A stretch of 12,634 nucleotides of DNA, taken from NCBI GenBank assembly GCA_049965455.1, contig JBMFWH010000039.1, positions 1 through 12,634 on the forward strand, in the 5' to 3' direction. A program made the position numbers and the translations under genes. The notes beneath the pieces were generated by a model. It worked only from the letters and a program-made list of their open reading frames with translations. It made no database searches and had not been told where the DNA came from. Position 1 is the stretch's first letter. Each line of letters begins with the position of its first letter. Origin of the DNA: JAVRLB01 sp049965455 (GTDB taxonomy: Archaea > Thermoplasmatota > Thermoplasmata > Thermoplasmatales > ARK-15). Below, piece after piece: positions 12,353-12,634 of this stretch.

Positions 12353-12634
12353 CTATTTTACATTCTTTGTTGGTAGTGCACCAACCAGAATCCGATCTGG
12401 TACTTTTATTTTCAGTTCACTGAGTATTTTCAATGCTTCATCTGAATCTGACCTATATACTATATCAGTGGGTGATTTAACAGGAATTGCCTTTATTTCA
12501 TCCAAAATCTCTGCTGTTCTCTTTATTGTCAGCTTGGAGTTGATTAACCTCTTCTCTATGATTCTTGAGAGTAGAAGAGACAATACACACACAAACACAT
12601 GCGCTTTTATTCGATCTGATCTTCTGTGATATAC
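12353..12634 (-). mobile_element. IS1634-like (IS4 superfamily) transposase, C-terminal part cut by the window edge
   Basis: The reading frame is open to the right edge, encoding 93 visible residues and a TAG stop. It begins VYHRRSDRIKAHVFVCVLSL, then LLSRIIEKRL. This matches the conserved C-terminal block of IS1634-type DDE transposases: 'P-V/I-YHW...RI-x-AHV...C-x-LALLL', which carries the last catalytic region and the following helix. The tail SKLTIKRTAEILDEIKAI and the ending RILVGALPTKNVK are usual for the family C terminus. A GTG at 12598 is not the true start, since family-conserved residues continue upstream of it. The remaining roughly 400 residues lie beyond the window, so whether the element is intact cannot be judged. 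Confidence 0.8.

Noticed and set aside
12353..12598. A separate 81-residue protein starting at GTG 12598
   Set aside because: The frame stays open upstream with conserved transposase residues to the window edge, so it is a fragment of a larger gene, not a small protein.
12309..12629. 106-codon plus-strand frame at the right end
   Set aside because: It is the reverse shadow of the transposase frame, which carries recognisable family residues.
1..12634. tRNA, rRNA, CRISPR array or defence genes
   Set aside because: None seen: the three gaps of note lack cloverleaf, repeat-spacer or defence-gene signals, and all long frames are accounted for by the genes listed.

Overview
The window looks like a chromosomal segment of a low-GC member of the archaeal order Thermoplasmatales (Picrophilus, Ferroplasma, Cuniculiplasma or Acidiplasma relatives); this is inferred from gene content and style, not from a search. 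The archaeal markers are a CDP-archaeol synthase, ribosomal protein LX (L18Ae/L20a), a prefoldin alpha subunit, an archaeal-type FtsY, an archaeal-type phosphoglycerate kinase and the tRNA C56 methylase Trm56. The DNA is AT-rich with many ATA, AGA and AGG codons. First genes of operons tend to have a TATA box about 25 bases before the AUG (leaderless style), while internal genes carry GGAGG or GGTGAT Shine-Dalgarno (SD) motifs.

Layout. (1) Positions 1-360 hold no gene. They contain a hairpin right end of an IS200/IS605 (TnpB) element with no tnpB beside it, a 24-base imperfect inverted repeat, and a stem-loop just after etfA. (2) 361-3359, minus strand: acyl-CoA dehydrogenase, etfB and etfA, tightly packed. 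Both ETF subunits resemble the electron-bifurcating (FAD/FAD) type more than the AMP-containing mitochondrial type. (3) 3406-3945, minus strand: an unrecognised 179-residue protein divergent from pgk. (4) 4080-6900, plus strand: pgk, rpl18a (LX), pfdA and ftsY, with overlapping or abutting ends, joining a glycolytic enzyme to a translation, folding and membrane-targeting cluster. (5) 6960-9930, minus strand: carS, a YfcE-like metallophosphoesterase, pyrE and glyA, with neighbours overlapping or nearly abutting. This joins membrane lipid, pyrimidine and one-carbon metabolism. (6) 9931-10302: a divergent promoter region with nested inverted repeats. (7) 10303-12240, plus strand: an ArsR-like winged-helix protein, a four-helix membrane protein, and a fusion of the Trm56 methylase to an HD-type phosphohydrolase domain. 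(8) 12353 to the right edge, minus strand: the C-terminal part of an IS1634-like (IS4 superfamily) transposase that continues outside the window.

Most of the window is core metabolism, with mobile-element traces at both ends. I found no defence system, CRISPR array, tRNA or rRNA. The points that most deserve a second look are the orphan TnpB-type right end, the bifurcating-type ETF beside an acyl-CoA dehydrogenase, and the Trm56-HD fusion with its two small partner genes.
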